DNA from: Candidatus Thiodiazotropha sp. (ex Codakia rugifera)
Lineage (GTDB): Bacteria > Pseudomonadota > Gammaproteobacteria > Chromatiales > Chromatiaceae
DNA: 64,000 nt
Direction: 5' to 3'
Assembly (NCBI GenBank): GCA_025656675.1
Contig: JAHXHN010000011.1
Span: forward strand, 20,506 to 84,505
Below, in pieces: positions 35,716 to 45,149 of this stretch. Numbering within the stretch: the first letter of the stretch is position 1; each line of letters starts with the position of its first letter. The notes beneath the pieces were generated by a model, which searched no databases, was not told the DNA's origin, and worked only from the letters and a program-made list of their open reading frames with translations. The translations under genes and the position numbers were made by a program.

Positions 35716-37662
35716 CTACTTGTTTTCCCTGTTATCGATCAGATTATCAACGACTGAAGGATCAGCCAGGGTAGAGGTATCACCCAGATTCTCTAGCTCG
35801 TTTGCGGCAATCTTGCGCAGAATTCGGCGCATGATTTTACCGGAACGTGTCTTAGGCAGGCCAGGTGCCCACTGGATGAGATTAACCTTGGCAATAGGTC
35901 CAATTTCAGAGCGTACCAGTTTTACCAAATCGGCCTTGAGTTCATCGCTACTCTCTACACCTGCCATCAGGGTGACATAGGCGTAGATACCCTGACCTGT
36001 CAATTCATGGGGATAGCCCACAACCGCAGCTTCAGCAACCATATCGTGTAGTACCAGTGCAGACTCAATTTCCGCAGTACCCAGACGGTGGCCCGACACA
36101 TTCAAAACATCATCCACACGGCCTGTAATCCAGTAGTATCCATCCTCATCGCGGCGGGCACCGTCGCCGGTGAAATAGTAACCGGAATACATCGCGAAGT
36201 AGGTTTCGAAGAATCGTTTATGGTCACCATACAAGGTGCGCATCATGGATGGCCAGGGCTGCTTGATAGCCAGATTACCCTCTGCAGGGTTGCCATCGAT
36301 CTCAACACCTTGGTCATCCAGTAGTACAGGCGCAACACCGAAGAAGGGGATAGTCGCAGAACCCGGTTTCAATGGTGTTGCACCGGGTAGTGGGGTCAGC
36401 ATGTGTGCGCCGGTTTCGGTTTGCCACCAGGTATCGACAATGGGGCAGCGTTCGTCACCGACCACCCGATAGTACCACTCCCATGCCTCGGGATTGATCG
36501 GCTCGCCGACTGTGCCGAGCAGGCGCAAGCTACTGCGTTTGGTCTTCTTCACCGGCTCTTCACCTGCACTCATCAGAGAGCGAATGGCGGTTGGTGCTGT
36601 ATAAAAGCTGGCAACGTTGTGTTTGTCGCAGACCTGCCAGAAACGGGAAATATCGGGATAGGTGGGGATACCCTCGAACATCAGGCTGGTGGCGCCATTA
36701 GCCAAAGGACCGTAGACAATATAGGTGTGACCGGTTACCCAGCCCACATCAGCGGTGCACCAGTAGACTTCACCGTCCTTGTAGTCGAACACCAGCTTGT
36801 GAGTCATGGCTGCCTGAAGCAGATAACCGCCTGTCGTGTGAAGCACACCTTTTGGTTTACCCGTAGATCCTGAAGTATAGAGAATGAAAAGGGGATCATC
36901 GGCTCCCATCTCTTCAGCCGGACAGTCTGAAGAGGCACTGGACATGGCCTCGTGATACCAGACATCACGGTCGTTATTCCACTCTACCGGATCACCACCA
37001 CGCTTTATGACCAGGCAAGTATGAACATTGGGGCACTGGGCAATGGCTTTGTCGGCATTTGACTTCAGCGGCACCTTCTTGCCACCACGCATTGATTGAT
37101 CAGCGGTTATCACTACCTGGCAGTCTGAGTCGAGGATCCGATCGCGCAGGGCATCTGGTGAGAAACCGCCGAACACTATCGAGTGGACAGCACCGATCCG
37201 GGTACAGGCGAGCATGGCTACGGCAGCCTCAGCGACCATCGGTAGGTAGAGGGAGACCCTGTCACCCTTTTTTACGCCACGGGATTTCAATACATTGGCG
37301 AATTTGCTGACCTCTTCGTGGAGTTCACGATAGGTGATCTTACGATCCTCATTCGGGTTGTCACCCTCCCATATGATGGCTACCTGATCGCCTCGACTCT
37401 CCAGATGACGATCAAGGCAGTTGTAGGAGACATTTAATTTGGCACCTTTAAACCACTCAATATGCAGGTCGTCCTTACCAAAACTCCAATCAGTGACCTT
37501 GTCCCATTTTTTAAACCAGGTGACATATTTATCAGCTTGTTCCGCCCAAAAGGCATCAGGGTCGTCGATCGATTGCTGATACATCGTCTGATACTCCGCA
37601 TCACTGATATTCGCCTGTGCTGCGAATTCGGCAGGGACGGGGTAAATCTTGTTTTCTGACAT
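35716..37662 (-). CDS. acs: Acetyl-CoA synthetase
   Basis: The 648-residue enzyme activates acetate to acetyl-CoA via acetyl-AMP. Visible motifs are the P-loop-like [11 protein letters not shown], the W-W-Q-T-E-T-G adenylation motif, the hinge [13 protein letters not shown], and the acetylatable lysine in [11 protein letters not shown]. Length equals the family norm. ATG 37662 is preceded by GGAG. On the same strand 3 kb upstream lie a sodium:solute symporter with its DUF4212 subunit, and between them a DUF294 protein and an exonuclease. This arrangement recurs in gammaproteobacteria and points to an acetate or short-chain acid uptake and activation block. Confidence 0.97.
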   Translation of the reverse strand: MSENKIYPVPAEFAAQANISDAEYQTMYQQSIDDPDAFWAEQADKYVTWFKKWDKVTDWSFGKDDLHIEWFKGAKLNVSYNCLDRHLESRGDQVAIIWEGDNPNEDRKITYRELHEEVSKFANVLKSRGVKKGDRVSLYLPMVAEAAVAMLACTRIGAVHSIVFGGFSPDALRDRILDSDCQVVITADQSMRGGKKVPLKSNADKAIAQCPNVHTCLVIKRGGDPVEWNNDRDVWYHEAMSSASSDCPAEEMGADDPLFILYTSGSTGKPKGVLHTTGGYLLQAAMTHKLVFDYKDGEVYWCTADVGWVTGHTYIVYGPLANGATSLMFEGIPTYPDISRFWQVCDKHNVASFYTAPTAIRSLMSAGEEPVKKTKRSSLRLLGTVGEPINPEAWEWYYRVVGDERCPIVDTWWQTETGAHMLTPLPGATPLKPGSATIPFFGVAPVLLDDQGVEIDGNPAEGNLAIKQPWPSMMRTLYGDHKRFFETYFAMYSGYYFTGDGARRDEDGYYWITGRVDDVLNVSGHRLGTAEIESALVLHDMVAEAAVVGYPHELTGQGIYAYVTLMAGVESSDELKADLVKLVRSEIGPIAKVNLIQWAPGLPKTRSGKIMRRILRKIAANELENLGDTSTLADPSVVDNLIDNRENK

Positions 37663-37817
37663 TGGATTCTCCTCAACGGTGGTTATTCATTCTCAACAGC
37701 AGGAAAGTCTCAGTCTGTCTCTTTGGTTAAAAAGAAACTGACTTTTAAAAACCCAAAGCAATATTCCGAATAGATAAAAAATACTACTGTTGTTTTGTCT
37801 CATCATTCTATTGCCTG

Positions 37818-38510
37818 TCAACGCGTAAGGAAACGACGGAGTTGACATTGGCTGGGTTGCGGCACCATATCTGATGCCATGGCTAGAAACAGCTCAGCGG
37901 TAGCTACCGCATCGCTTAAAGCATTGTGCGCCTTGTAATTCGGTAAATTATAGCGCGGTCGTAGATTGAATAGTCGCAGATCTCCTGTTTGAATGGTGTG
38001 ATTGCGATGTTCTAAAATTCTTCGTGCCAAGGCCAGTGTATCGATAATCGGTATCACGAACGGTGCACCAAATAGCTTCTGACATGCAGCACTGATAAAA
38101 TTTTGTTCAATGGCAGAATAGTGAACCAACATGACTTTGCCTGCCAATCGTTGCAGCAGCTCAGGCAGGGCTTCATCCAGTGGTACCCCCGTAGCTGCCT
38201 GGTCATCGGTAATCTGATGGATAACAGCTGATGCTTCCGGTATCTCATCTTCGATTGAGATCAACTGATGGCGGGCCGTTTCAAGTTTTATCGTCATATG
38301 TTGCATCTCAACCAGGCCAAAACTGAGAATTTTATCTTTTGACGGATCGAGACCCGTGGTTTCCAGATCCAGTGAGACGATAGATAGTGCCTCACATTGG
38401 GTTCTTTTTGACGTTAGCGGTGTAGCAAGGTAGTCATGTAGTGCACCTGGCTCAGCTTTCGATAAAGCTCTCTTTCTTAAGGCATCCAGACTGAGAAAAC
38501 GTGTCAGCAT
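37818..38510 (-). CDS. DnaQ-like 3'-5' exonuclease
   Basis: The 230-residue protein has a DEDDh exonuclease domain from about residue 40. Exo I is clear (S-L-D-L-E-T-T-G-L), and Exo III ends with H-N-A-L-S-D-A-V-A-T-A. At Exo II the region V-H-Y-S-A-I-E-Q-N-F has Glu where most family members have Asp. It follows the cNMP-CBS-DUF294 gene with only 2 bases between, and the stop of the upstream gene runs into its start region, so the two are coupled. The pairing of this exonuclease with a DUF294 protein next to acs and an acetate-type symporter is common in gammaproteobacteria. Its substrate there is not established. Confidence 0.88.
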   Translation of the reverse strand: MLTRFLSLDALRKRALSKAEPGALHDYLATPLTSKRTQCEALSIVSLDLETTGLDPSKDKILSFGLVEMQHMTIKLETARHQLISIEDEIPEASAVIHQITDDQAATGVPLDEALPELLQRLAGKVMLVHYSAIEQNFISAACQKLFGAPFVIPIIDTLALARRILEHRNHTIQTGDLRLFNLRPRYNLPNYKAHNALSDAVATAELFLAMASDMVPQPSQCQLRRFLTR

Positions 38511-38512
38511 AG

Positions 38513-40381
38513 TTATAGGAAACGCCCGCCCTGGTATCGATTTTCCATGGCATCCTGCATCTCCTGGATAACTCGGAATGCATCTTTCAGATGTCTGCGC
38601 TCCAGATCGGAAAGCTCTTCAGGGGAGAGGTAGTTATCTGGGGTTAATCCTTTGCGAATCTGTTCTGCCTGATGATAGATGCGGATGCTGGCGATAAACT
38701 CCATCGCATCCACCAGGTTTTCTCCCATTTCACGGCTGAGAACCTTTGTTTCCGCTGCGGCTTCAAGGCGTTCAGTAGTATTTACAGGGGGGAGACCCTG
38801 ATCAAGGGCAAACACCCGCGCGATATCAGTGATCGGTACTATCCCACGGTGTTTGATGTCGAATGTGTCATCGTGGGCACCGCCATGGATGAGTACGAAG
38901 GTACGAAAAAAGCCAAGCGGCGGTCGATGCTGTAATGCATTCGCTGCCATAAAAGCGGTGAAGATACCGTTACCACGGGTCTTGTTGAGAATGTCGGTAC
39001 GTAGCTCATCGAACATTTCCATGTTGCCGTAGACAGCTCTTAGATCAAAGAAGATGCTAGACAGCATCAATGCCATAGGCTCGGGCTTGTTAATCCAGGT
39101 GTTGAAATACTTTCGCCATATTCGAAGTGTCTGTCGCCATTTGGGATTGGTTGCCATAGCATTGCCTGGGCAATAGACATAGCCGCAGGCATTGAGGCCA
39201 TCGGAGACCTTCTTGGCCAGCGCCTCAAAATAGGCCTCATGCTCAGGTTTCATCTCATCAGCGATGAGCAATGCATTATCTTGATCGGAATGGGATGTCT
39301 GTTCGTGGCGTGCCTGAGAACCGGCACATAACCAGGCATAGGGTACTGGTGGCGGGCCAAGCTCTGCCTCAGCCATCTCTATCAAGCGCGCCGTCAGGGC
39401 ATCTGTTATACAAGAGATGGCCTCGCCGACATGCAGCGCAGCGGCATTGGAGTTCGCCAGTTGAAACTGAACATCAGGCAGGCGCTCACTGACAATGGCC
39501 AAATCCTCGACTGTTGCCGCTTTGCGGATATCACTGGCGAGAAAGGCTGAGTTGGTGGTTTGGTGGCGCGCCAGGTCTGTTGCCGTCAACATGCCGACGA
39601 CATGGTCGCCCTGCAGCACAGGAAGATGATGCACATGCAATCGCGTCATGGTCATCAATGCCTGAATGGCCATGGTGTTTTTCTGGATCGTTTCCAGGTT
39701 GGTGGTCATGATCTGGCTAACCGGCTGATCGGTCGATATTCCCGCTGCGATACAGCGTTTGCGCAGGTCGCGGTCTGTGATGATACCGGCCAGTTTTTGT
39801 TGTTCCATGATCATCACTGAAGAGACGTTCTTTTCGCTCATCAATTGAGCTGCTTGACGGATAGAGCAATTGATGTCGATGGTTATCGGCGATTTCTTGA
39901 TCAGGTCGGAAACTTCCACTGTCATCTGCGCAATGGGACTTTCTTCAGCATTGTCTTTCAGCGTACGTACCGCCTGTTTCAGGCGATCCCTGATCGATTC
40001 TGCAAAATGACGGTCGAATGCCGGTTCGGATTTACGCAGTACTTTGAGCAGATCGCAGGGTAGCTGATAGATCAACGAATCTTCAGCAGCCAGGCCGTGG
40101 GTCGCCCTGCCGAAGTCGATTAATTGGCAATCGGTGGTGTAGATACCGCCTTCACCCAGTTTCTCTACCAGATTATCCTCTTCATCGCGAAGTTCAATGG
40201 CGCCGCTGCGCAGAATATAGATGTAGCCTTGTGTGGCATCACCTGGTGGAAATAGGTTTCCTCTACGCAGGTAGCGTATCTCGAGAGACTTAGGGAGTTG
40301 ATTGAGCTGTTCTTCCGGCAGGGCATCGAAGGGTGGACGTTTTGCCAGAAAATCGCGAATCTCGACCAGTTCGATTTCCAT
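38513..40381 (-). CDS. cNMP-binding / CBS / DUF294 nucleotidyltransferase-like signalling protein
   Basis: The 622-residue protein has four parts: a CAP-type cNMP-binding domain (about 15-135), two CBS domains (about 160-275), a DUF294 nucleotidyltransferase-like domain (about 310-460) with G-S-Q-A-R-H-E-Q-T-S-H-S-D-Q-D-N, and a DUF294 C-terminal helical domain. The pattern resembles PII uridylyltransferase-type enzymes with regulatory nucleotide-binding modules, so it may modify a partner protein in response to adenylate or cNMP levels. The cNMP pocket looks degenerate: the usual R-S/T-A motif is replaced by F-G-R-A-T-H. It is coupled to the exonuclease downstream. Start ATG 40381 lacks a clear ribosome binding site but fits family N-termini. 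Confidence 0.88.
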   Translation of the reverse strand: MEIELVEIRDFLAKRPPFDALPEEQLNQLPKSLEIRYLRRGNLFPPGDATQGYIYILRSGAIELRDEEDNLVEKLGEGGIYTTDCQLIDFGRATHGLAAEDSLIYQLPCDLLKVLRKSEPAFDRHFAESIRDRLKQAVRTLKDNAEESPIAQMTVEVSDLIKKSPITIDINCSIRQAAQLMSEKNVSSVMIMEQQKLAGIITDRDLRKRCIAAGISTDQPVSQIMTTNLETIQKNTMAIQALMTMTRLHVHHLPVLQGDHVVGMLTATDLARHQTTNSAFLASDIRKAATVEDLAIVSERLPDVQFQLANSNAAALHVGEAISCITDALTARLIEMAEAELGPPPVPYAWLCAGSQARHEQTSHSDQDNALLIADEMKPEHEAYFEALAKKVSDGLNACGYVYCPGNAMATNPKWRQTLRIWRKYFNTWINKPEPMALMLSSIFFDLRAVYGNMEMFDELRTDILNKTRGNGIFTAFMAANALQHRPPLGFFRTFVLIHGGAHDDTFDIKHRGIVPITDIARVFALDQGLPPVNTTERLEAAAETKVLSREMGENLVDAMEFIASIRIYHQAEQIRKGLTPDNYLSPEELSDLERRHLKDAFRVIQEMQDAMENRYQGGRFL

Positions 40382-40510
40382 AGGGGGTGGCTCGCATACA
40401 TCTGGAATTGGATTCCGCTAGTATGGTGATCTCAGTAAAAAATCTCAACGGATTGACCCGAAACTGTGTGTTACCGATCAGACCTATTCGTGGAGATTAT
40501 TCTCTTCAGG

Positions 40511-40534
40511 AAAAAGGCCCCGCCGAAGCGGGGC
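40511..40534 (-). terminator. Rho-independent terminator of the symporter operon
   Basis: Read on the minus strand, the arms GCCCCGC and GCGGGGC enclose a TTCG loop and are followed by CCTTTTT. It lies 28 bases after the symporter stop codon, separating that operon from the DUF294/exonuclease genes downstream. Confidence 0.9.
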
Positions 40535-40561
40535 ACTCAGTTACAGCTTTATGGTTATCGT

Positions 40562-42346
40562 TTAGTGATCGGTGGCGGTACCGGCACCCTTAGGTACACG
40601 AATATCTTCCACCAGGTGCTGGATGTGGTCGGGAGGCGGAGCAGTCACTTTGGAGACCGCGATAGCCACTACGAAGTTGACCAGTGCACCTACAGCGCCG
40701 AATGCATTCGGAGAGATGCCGAGGAACCAGCTTGGACCCATGTCGCCCAGGAAGGAAGTACCTGGAATGAACATGATGCCCTTATGCTGGAATACATACA
40801 GCATGGTCACGCCGATACCTGAGATCATGCCCCAAATAGCACCTGAACGATTCATCTTCTTGTAGAAGATACCCATCATCAGCGCAGGGAATATGGAGCT
40901 GGCGGCCAGACCAAAGGCGATGGCCACGGTACCGGCTGCGAAATCCGGTGGATGCAGACCGAAGTAACCCGCCATGGCGATAGCACCGGCCATCGCAACA
41001 CGACCTGCCATCAGCTCATTTTTCTCTGAGATGTCGGGCATGAAGACGCCCTTCAGGAGGTCATGAGAGATGGAAGAGGCGATAGCCAACAACAGTCCGG
41101 CAGCGGTAGAGAGCGCGGCGGCCAGACCACCGGCAACCACCAGGGCAATGACCCAGTTGGGCAATTGAGCGATTTCCGGGTTGGCCAATACCATGATATC
41201 ACGGTCAACCTTGGTCATCTCGTTACCCTTCCAGCCATAGCCTTCGGCCTTGGCGGCAAACTCTGCATTCTTTTCGTTGTAGTACTGAATGCGACCGTCA
41301 CCGTTTTTATCTTCCCACTGCAGCAGACCGGTCTTCTCCCAGTTGATCATCCACTGAGGTACTTTGGCGATCTCGATATTGCCTTCAACTGTGCCCACTT
41401 CACCGGTTTGGATGGTGTTCATCAGATTCAGACGTGCCATGGAACCAACAGCTGGAGCTGTGGTGTAAAGAATGGCGATAAAGACCAACGCCCAACCTGC
41501 GGAGGAACGAGCATCTTTCACCTTAGGAACGGTAAAGAAGCGGATAATAACGTGTGGCAGGCCAGCAGTACCGATCATCAGAGAGAGGGTATAGACAAAC
41601 ATGTTCAGTTTGCTTCCCATCACCTGAGTGGTGTACTGCTTAAAGCCCAAGTCCGTTACTACCTGGTCCAACCTGTCCATCATGAAGGTGCCGGAGCCAT
41701 CAGCCATGGTACTGCCGATACCCATTTGCGGGATCGGATTACCGGTCAGGTTCAGTGAGATGAAGACAGCTGGAACGGTGTAGGCGAAAATCAGTACACA
41801 GTACTGGGCGATCTGGGTGTAGGTAATACCTTTCATGCCGCCCATAACCGCATAGATGAAGACGATACCCATGCCGATGTAGAGGCCGGTATCGTATTCA
41901 GTCTCGAGGAAACGCGAGAAGGCCACACCGATACCTTTCATCTGTCCGATAACGTAGGTCACGGATGCGATGATCAGGCAGATAACGGCCACGATTCGTG
42001 CAGTACGTGAGTAGTAACGGTCACCGATGAATTCAGGTACGGTGAACTTGCCGAACTTACGCAGATAGGGAGCGAGCAGCAGTGCCAGAAGCACATATCC
42101 ACCAGTCCACCCCATCAGGAAGACAGAAGCGCCGTAGCCGTTGAAGGCGATCAGGCCAGCCATTGAAATGAAAGAGGCAGCGGACATCCAGTCAGCAGCG
42201 GTAGCCATACCGTTAGCAACAGGATGGACACCACGACCAGCGGCATAAAACTCACCGGTGGTTGCAGCCCGAGCCCAGAAGGCGATACCAATGTAGAGGG
42301 CAAATGTAAAGCCTACTACTAAATATGTCAGTGTTTGCAGATCCAT
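40562..42346 (-). CDS. Sodium:solute symporter, VC_2705/ActP-like (acetate-type)
   Basis: The 594-residue protein has about 13 membrane helices of the SSS (SLC5) family. Landmarks include G-R-G-V-H-P-V-A-N-G-M-A-T-A-A-D-W-M-S-A-A-S-F near residues 38-60, G-G-M-K-G-I-T-Y-T-Q-I-A-Q-Y near 170, and G-T-A-G-L-P-H-V-I-I-R-F near 260. A hydrophilic insert near 320-385 is typical of the VC_2705 subgroup. The DUF4212 small subunit gene precedes it by 16 bases, which marks this subgroup. It is probably an importer of acetate or similar short organic acids, given acs nearby and related ActP activity. A strong terminator follows. Confidence 0.93.
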   Translation of the reverse strand: MDLQTLTYLVVGFTFALYIGIAFWARAATTGEFYAAGRGVHPVANGMATAADWMSAASFISMAGLIAFNGYGASVFLMGWTGGYVLLALLLAPYLRKFGKFTVPEFIGDRYYSRTARIVAVICLIIASVTYVIGQMKGIGVAFSRFLETEYDTGLYIGMGIVFIYAVMGGMKGITYTQIAQYCVLIFAYTVPAVFISLNLTGNPIPQMGIGSTMADGSGTFMMDRLDQVVTDLGFKQYTTQVMGSKLNMFVYTLSLMIGTAGLPHVIIRFFTVPKVKDARSSAGWALVFIAILYTTAPAVGSMARLNLMNTIQTGEVGTVEGNIEIAKVPQWMINWEKTGLLQWEDKNGDGRIQYYNEKNAEFAAKAEGYGWKGNEMTKVDRDIMVLANPEIAQLPNWVIALVVAGGLAAALSTAAGLLLAIASSISHDLLKGVFMPDISEKNELMAGRVAMAGAIAMAGYFGLHPPDFAAGTVAIAFGLAASSIFPALMMGIFYKKMNRSGAIWGMISGIGVTMLYVFQHKGIMFIPGTSFLGDMGPSWFLGISPNAFGAVGALVNFVVAIAVSKVTAPPPDHIQHLVEDIRVPKGAGTATDH

Positions 42347-42362
42347 GAGTCAGTTTCCCCCA

Positions 42363-42617
42363 TTAGTCCTCATGGACGTCAAATTCGACATCCAGAGCAT
42401 TCATGCGTTTAGCGTAGACGTAGATCAGCACCAGGAAAGTGTAGATAGAACCATTCTGTGCAAACCAGAATCCCAGCCCGACACCACCGATCTTAATGGT
42501 ATTGAGCGGCTCTACTAAAATGATGCCGAATAGGAACGAGCAGATAAACCAAATCACCAGCAAGATGCTCACTAGGCGAATATTGGCTTTCCAATACTGT
42601 TCAGCAGTTTTGTTCAT
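42363..42617 (-). CDS. DUF4212 small subunit of the sodium:solute symporter
   Basis: The 84-residue protein has two membrane helices (about 15-35 and 50-68) and the DUF4212 signature: Y-W-K-A-N-I-R-L near the start and G-F-W-F-A-Q-N-G-S-I-Y-T-F in the middle. Such proteins are always encoded just before VC_2705-type symporters and are thought to be their small subunit. GGAG precedes ATG 42617. Confidence 0.93.
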   Translation of the reverse strand: MNKTAEQYWKANIRLVSILLVIWFICSFLFGIILVEPLNTIKIGGVGLGFWFAQNGSIYTFLVLIYVYAKRMNALDVEFDVHED

Positions 42618-43077
42618 GTCATGATCACTCCGCCGTATAATAAAGTTCTTGTCATTTGAGTGTCTGTCACCCTCATTGGCATCCTGTCTGGGACTGATTT
42701 AGGTGAGAAGGTCTATCCCTGAATGAGCAAACACCATGTTGTGTGTTACCGTAAAAAAATCGGATACACATAGCACTATTTTGTGGCGCAGTTGTCGATA
42801 AAGTCAAATAAAACAACGGCTTAAGCCGTGAAATTCTATGCTGCAAGGCAGCAAACGTGTTACCATCGGTAGCAGAGTTGGGTGATATGTGTAACCGAAT
42901 GAATCGCCATTCGTTTCTATCGGTAAGAAATCACTTTTTTTTGCTTTTAAAAATGCGTGCCCTGAATTAGGGTTGTTCCCTGCTCCGATTGAATGAGATT
43001 CCTTAGTGATCCATATTGCATAAAATACACCGTACCCTAGTTCGCAATGATTGAATAAACCAGCTTGGAAATCCCCG
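42618..43077. other. Divergent intergenic region with a palindrome
   Basis: No gene is seen in 460 bases between the leftward symporter operon and the rightward TerB-like gene. It holds the perfect 14-base palindrome ACGGCTTAAGCCGT at 42816-42829, about 200 bases upstream of the symporter operon, and a CGAATG/CATTCG inverted repeat near 42896-42914. A TTATTATAC sequence close to the DUF4212 start (minus strand) could be a -10 element. Confidence 0.5.
42816..42829. promoter_or_regulatory. Perfect 14-bp palindrome, candidate operator
   Basis: ACGGCTTAAGCCGT is fully self-complementary with no loop, so it is more likely a dimeric regulator site than an RNA hairpin. It lies between the divergent symporter operon and the TerB-like gene. 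The cognate regulator is not known. Confidence 0.4.
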
Positions 43078-43536
43078 ATGATCAAGGCAATCAAAGACTA
43101 TTTTGACACTTATCTGGCCCCTGATTCCGACGAGAAGACACATCAATTGGAGCAGTCGATCAGATTAGCGGTTGCCGTACTGTTGGTCGAAATTGCCGAA
43201 TCGGATTTCGAGGAGGCGCCTGAAGAGAGACGTGTCATCCTGCAGTCCATTCAACGCCAGTTTGATCTCAACAGGGCTTCAGCGGAGCAGCTGATGGCAT
43301 TGGCCAAGGAGGAACACACTGAATCGACGGACTATTTCCAGTTCACACGATTAATCAATGAACACTACACTGAAGCACAGAAGATCAAGGTTGTAGAAGC
43401 GCTTTGGCAGGTTGCCTTCGCTGACCAGGAGTTACATCGCTATGAGGAACATGTCATTCGCAGGCTGGCTGAACTGATCTATGTCCCACACAATGATTTC
43501 ATTGCCGCCAAACATAGGGTCATGAACTCTACCTGA
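43078..43536 (+). CDS. TerB-like (tellurite-resistance/DUF533-type) protein
   Basis: The 152-residue soluble helical protein matches the TerB-like fold: L-A-V-A-V-L-L-V-E-I-A-E-S-D in the first half and the duplicated V-E-A-L-W-Q-V-A-F-A-D-Q-E-L-H-R-Y-E-E in the second. The acidic residues (D/E) in these repeats are the putative metal-binding positions. The longer frame starting with TTG at 43051 is rejected in favour of ATG 43078. Members of the family are found in many bacteria without any link to tellurite; the role is unclear. It lies alone between the symporter operon and a response regulator gene. Confidence 0.82.
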   Translation: MIKAIKDYFDTYLAPDSDEKTHQLEQSIRLAVAVLLVEIAESDFEEAPEERRVILQSIQRQFDLNRASAEQLMALAKEEHTESTDYFQFTRLINEHYTEAQKIKVVEALWQVAFADQELHRYEEHVIRRLAELIYVPHNDFIAAKHRVMNST

Positions 43537-43654
43537 CTCAGGCTCTGATTATCACATACATCCCTGCTGTTGATGATTCAATTTCCCATTCCCACGCATA
43601 AATCATGATATATTTCTGTTGAGAAATCGATCTAGCCTGCTGGAACCTCGACCT

Positions 43655-45043
43655 ATGCATACCGAACAAGATACTCAGAAGGGAAAATCCACTGCCAAAG
43701 GTCGCCTGCTTATCGTGGATGACGAATCGCGCCATGCTGAGAGTCTGGCAATGATGGTAGCCAGTTGGGGTTATGACGTGAAGACTGCCGAGGATGGCGC
43801 GAAGGCGGCTGGGATGCTGATTTCCGATAATTTTGATGTGGTACTGCTGGATCTGCATATGCCCGTAGCCGATGGGTATAAGGTCATGGACTTTATTCGT
43901 AAACGCGGGCTGCAGACCCGGATTATCACCATCTCCGGTGATCCCTCCATGGATGATGCGATTAAGTCTCTAAAGAAAGGGGCTGACAATTTCATTCGCA
44001 AGCCGGTAACTCCTGTAGATCTGCTTAAAGCGATTGACGAGAGCCTGAGAAAAAGGGTCAAAGAGGAGCAGCGTAAGGGGGTTAAGAGAAAGATAGAGAT
44101 CAGGAGCGGTCTGCATCGCATGATGTTCGATATTGCCCCGAACATGCAGTTTCTTCTCGACACCAAGGGTAACTTCCGCATGGTGAACACCGTCTTCACC
44201 AAGGTGACCGGTTTTACCAAGCAGGAGATATTTGGCAAGCATTGGAGTTCACTGGTGGAAGGGGACGAAGTGGAGCGAATGCAGCATGTGTTTGAAGAGC
44301 GTCGAAGTGCTCCCGACCGGTTTCCTGAAGTAGAACTCAGGTTGCGCTGCAGTGAATCATCCGAATCCCATCAAAGCGTAAAATCCAGAAACATACTGGT
44401 CGCGATGCAATCGAGAAGGCTCTATTCCCATCAAGATGACAAAAAGATCTTTTTTGGTACCTATTGCGTGGCGCGGGACATCACGCAATACAATAAGCTT
44501 GAAGAGCTCAATAAGTATCAGGAGTTTCATGATTCACTGACTGGATTGCCTAATCGGGTGCTGTTCGAAGATTATCTGAGTTTCGCATTGACCCAGGCTA
44601 AACAGGACAATACGCCGCTTTGCCTGCTTAATGTGGTGCTGGTTGATCTTAAACAGACGAATGAACGCTATGGCCATGCAGTAGGAGACCAATGCCTGCA
44701 GACAATCTCGGCCAGACTAAAGCGCCAGGTCCGTAAGGGGGATATCCTATCGAGAATTGATGGTAGTGAGTTCGCCTTGCTGTTGCCACATATCGAGAAT
44801 GAAAAATCGGTCATACATATTTCGGAGAAGGTTCGCATCGGGCTTTCCAACCCGATTGAGATCAATGGCAGAAACATCAGTCTGGACCTGACTATTGGTA
44901 GTTCAGTGTTTCCCACCGATGCAGAGAACAGCGAAGATCTGCTGCGTCATGCCCAGACCAGCCATGGATTTCATCCATTATCGAAACAGAGACATCTGCT
45001 GCAGACTTCGAATTGGATCAAACTGATAAAATCTCAGCCCTGA
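43655..45043 (+). CDS. Response regulator with PAS and degenerate GGDEF domain
   Basis: Starting at ATG 43655 (GGAA upstream), the 462-residue protein has a receiver domain (about 15-130, phospho-Asp in V-L-L-D-L-H-M-P), a PAS domain (about 155-285) and a GGDEF domain (about 290-455). The cyclase active-site motif reads D-G-S-E-F at residues 369-373 in place of G-G-D-E-F, so the protein is almost certainly unable to make c-di-GMP. The inhibitory site R-K-G-D lies exactly five residues before it and is intact, so it may instead bind c-di-GMP. A phosphorylated receiver plus a c-di-GMP-binding output would make it a signal integrator. No cognate kinase is adjacent. Confidence 0.9.
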   Translation: MHTEQDTQKGKSTAKGRLLIVDDESRHAESLAMMVASWGYDVKTAEDGAKAAGMLISDNFDVVLLDLHMPVADGYKVMDFIRKRGLQTRIITISGDPSMDDAIKSLKKGADNFIRKPVTPVDLLKAIDESLRKRVKEEQRKGVKRKIEIRSGLHRMMFDIAPNMQFLLDTKGNFRMVNTVFTKVTGFTKQEIFGKHWSSLVEGDEVERMQHVFEERRSAPDRFPEVELRLRCSESSESHQSVKSRNILVAMQSRRLYSHQDDKKIFFGTYCVARDITQYNKLEELNKYQEFHDSLTGLPNRVLFEDYLSFALTQAKQDNTPLCLLNVVLVDLKQTNERYGHAVGDQCLQTISARLKRQVRKGDILSRIDGSEFALLLPHIENEKSVIHISEKVRIGLSNPIEINGRNISLDLTIGSSVFPTDAENSEDLLRHAQTSHGFHPLSKQRHLLQTSNWIKLIKSQP

Positions 45044-45149
45044 CAATCTGCTGTCCGCTTTAATATTTTTATATCGATTAAGTCGTTGGGCGCGGCCTGC
45101 CGTACCCTACCTGGCTGTGATTCTTCCACTATTTCCTGCAGGACTGCAA

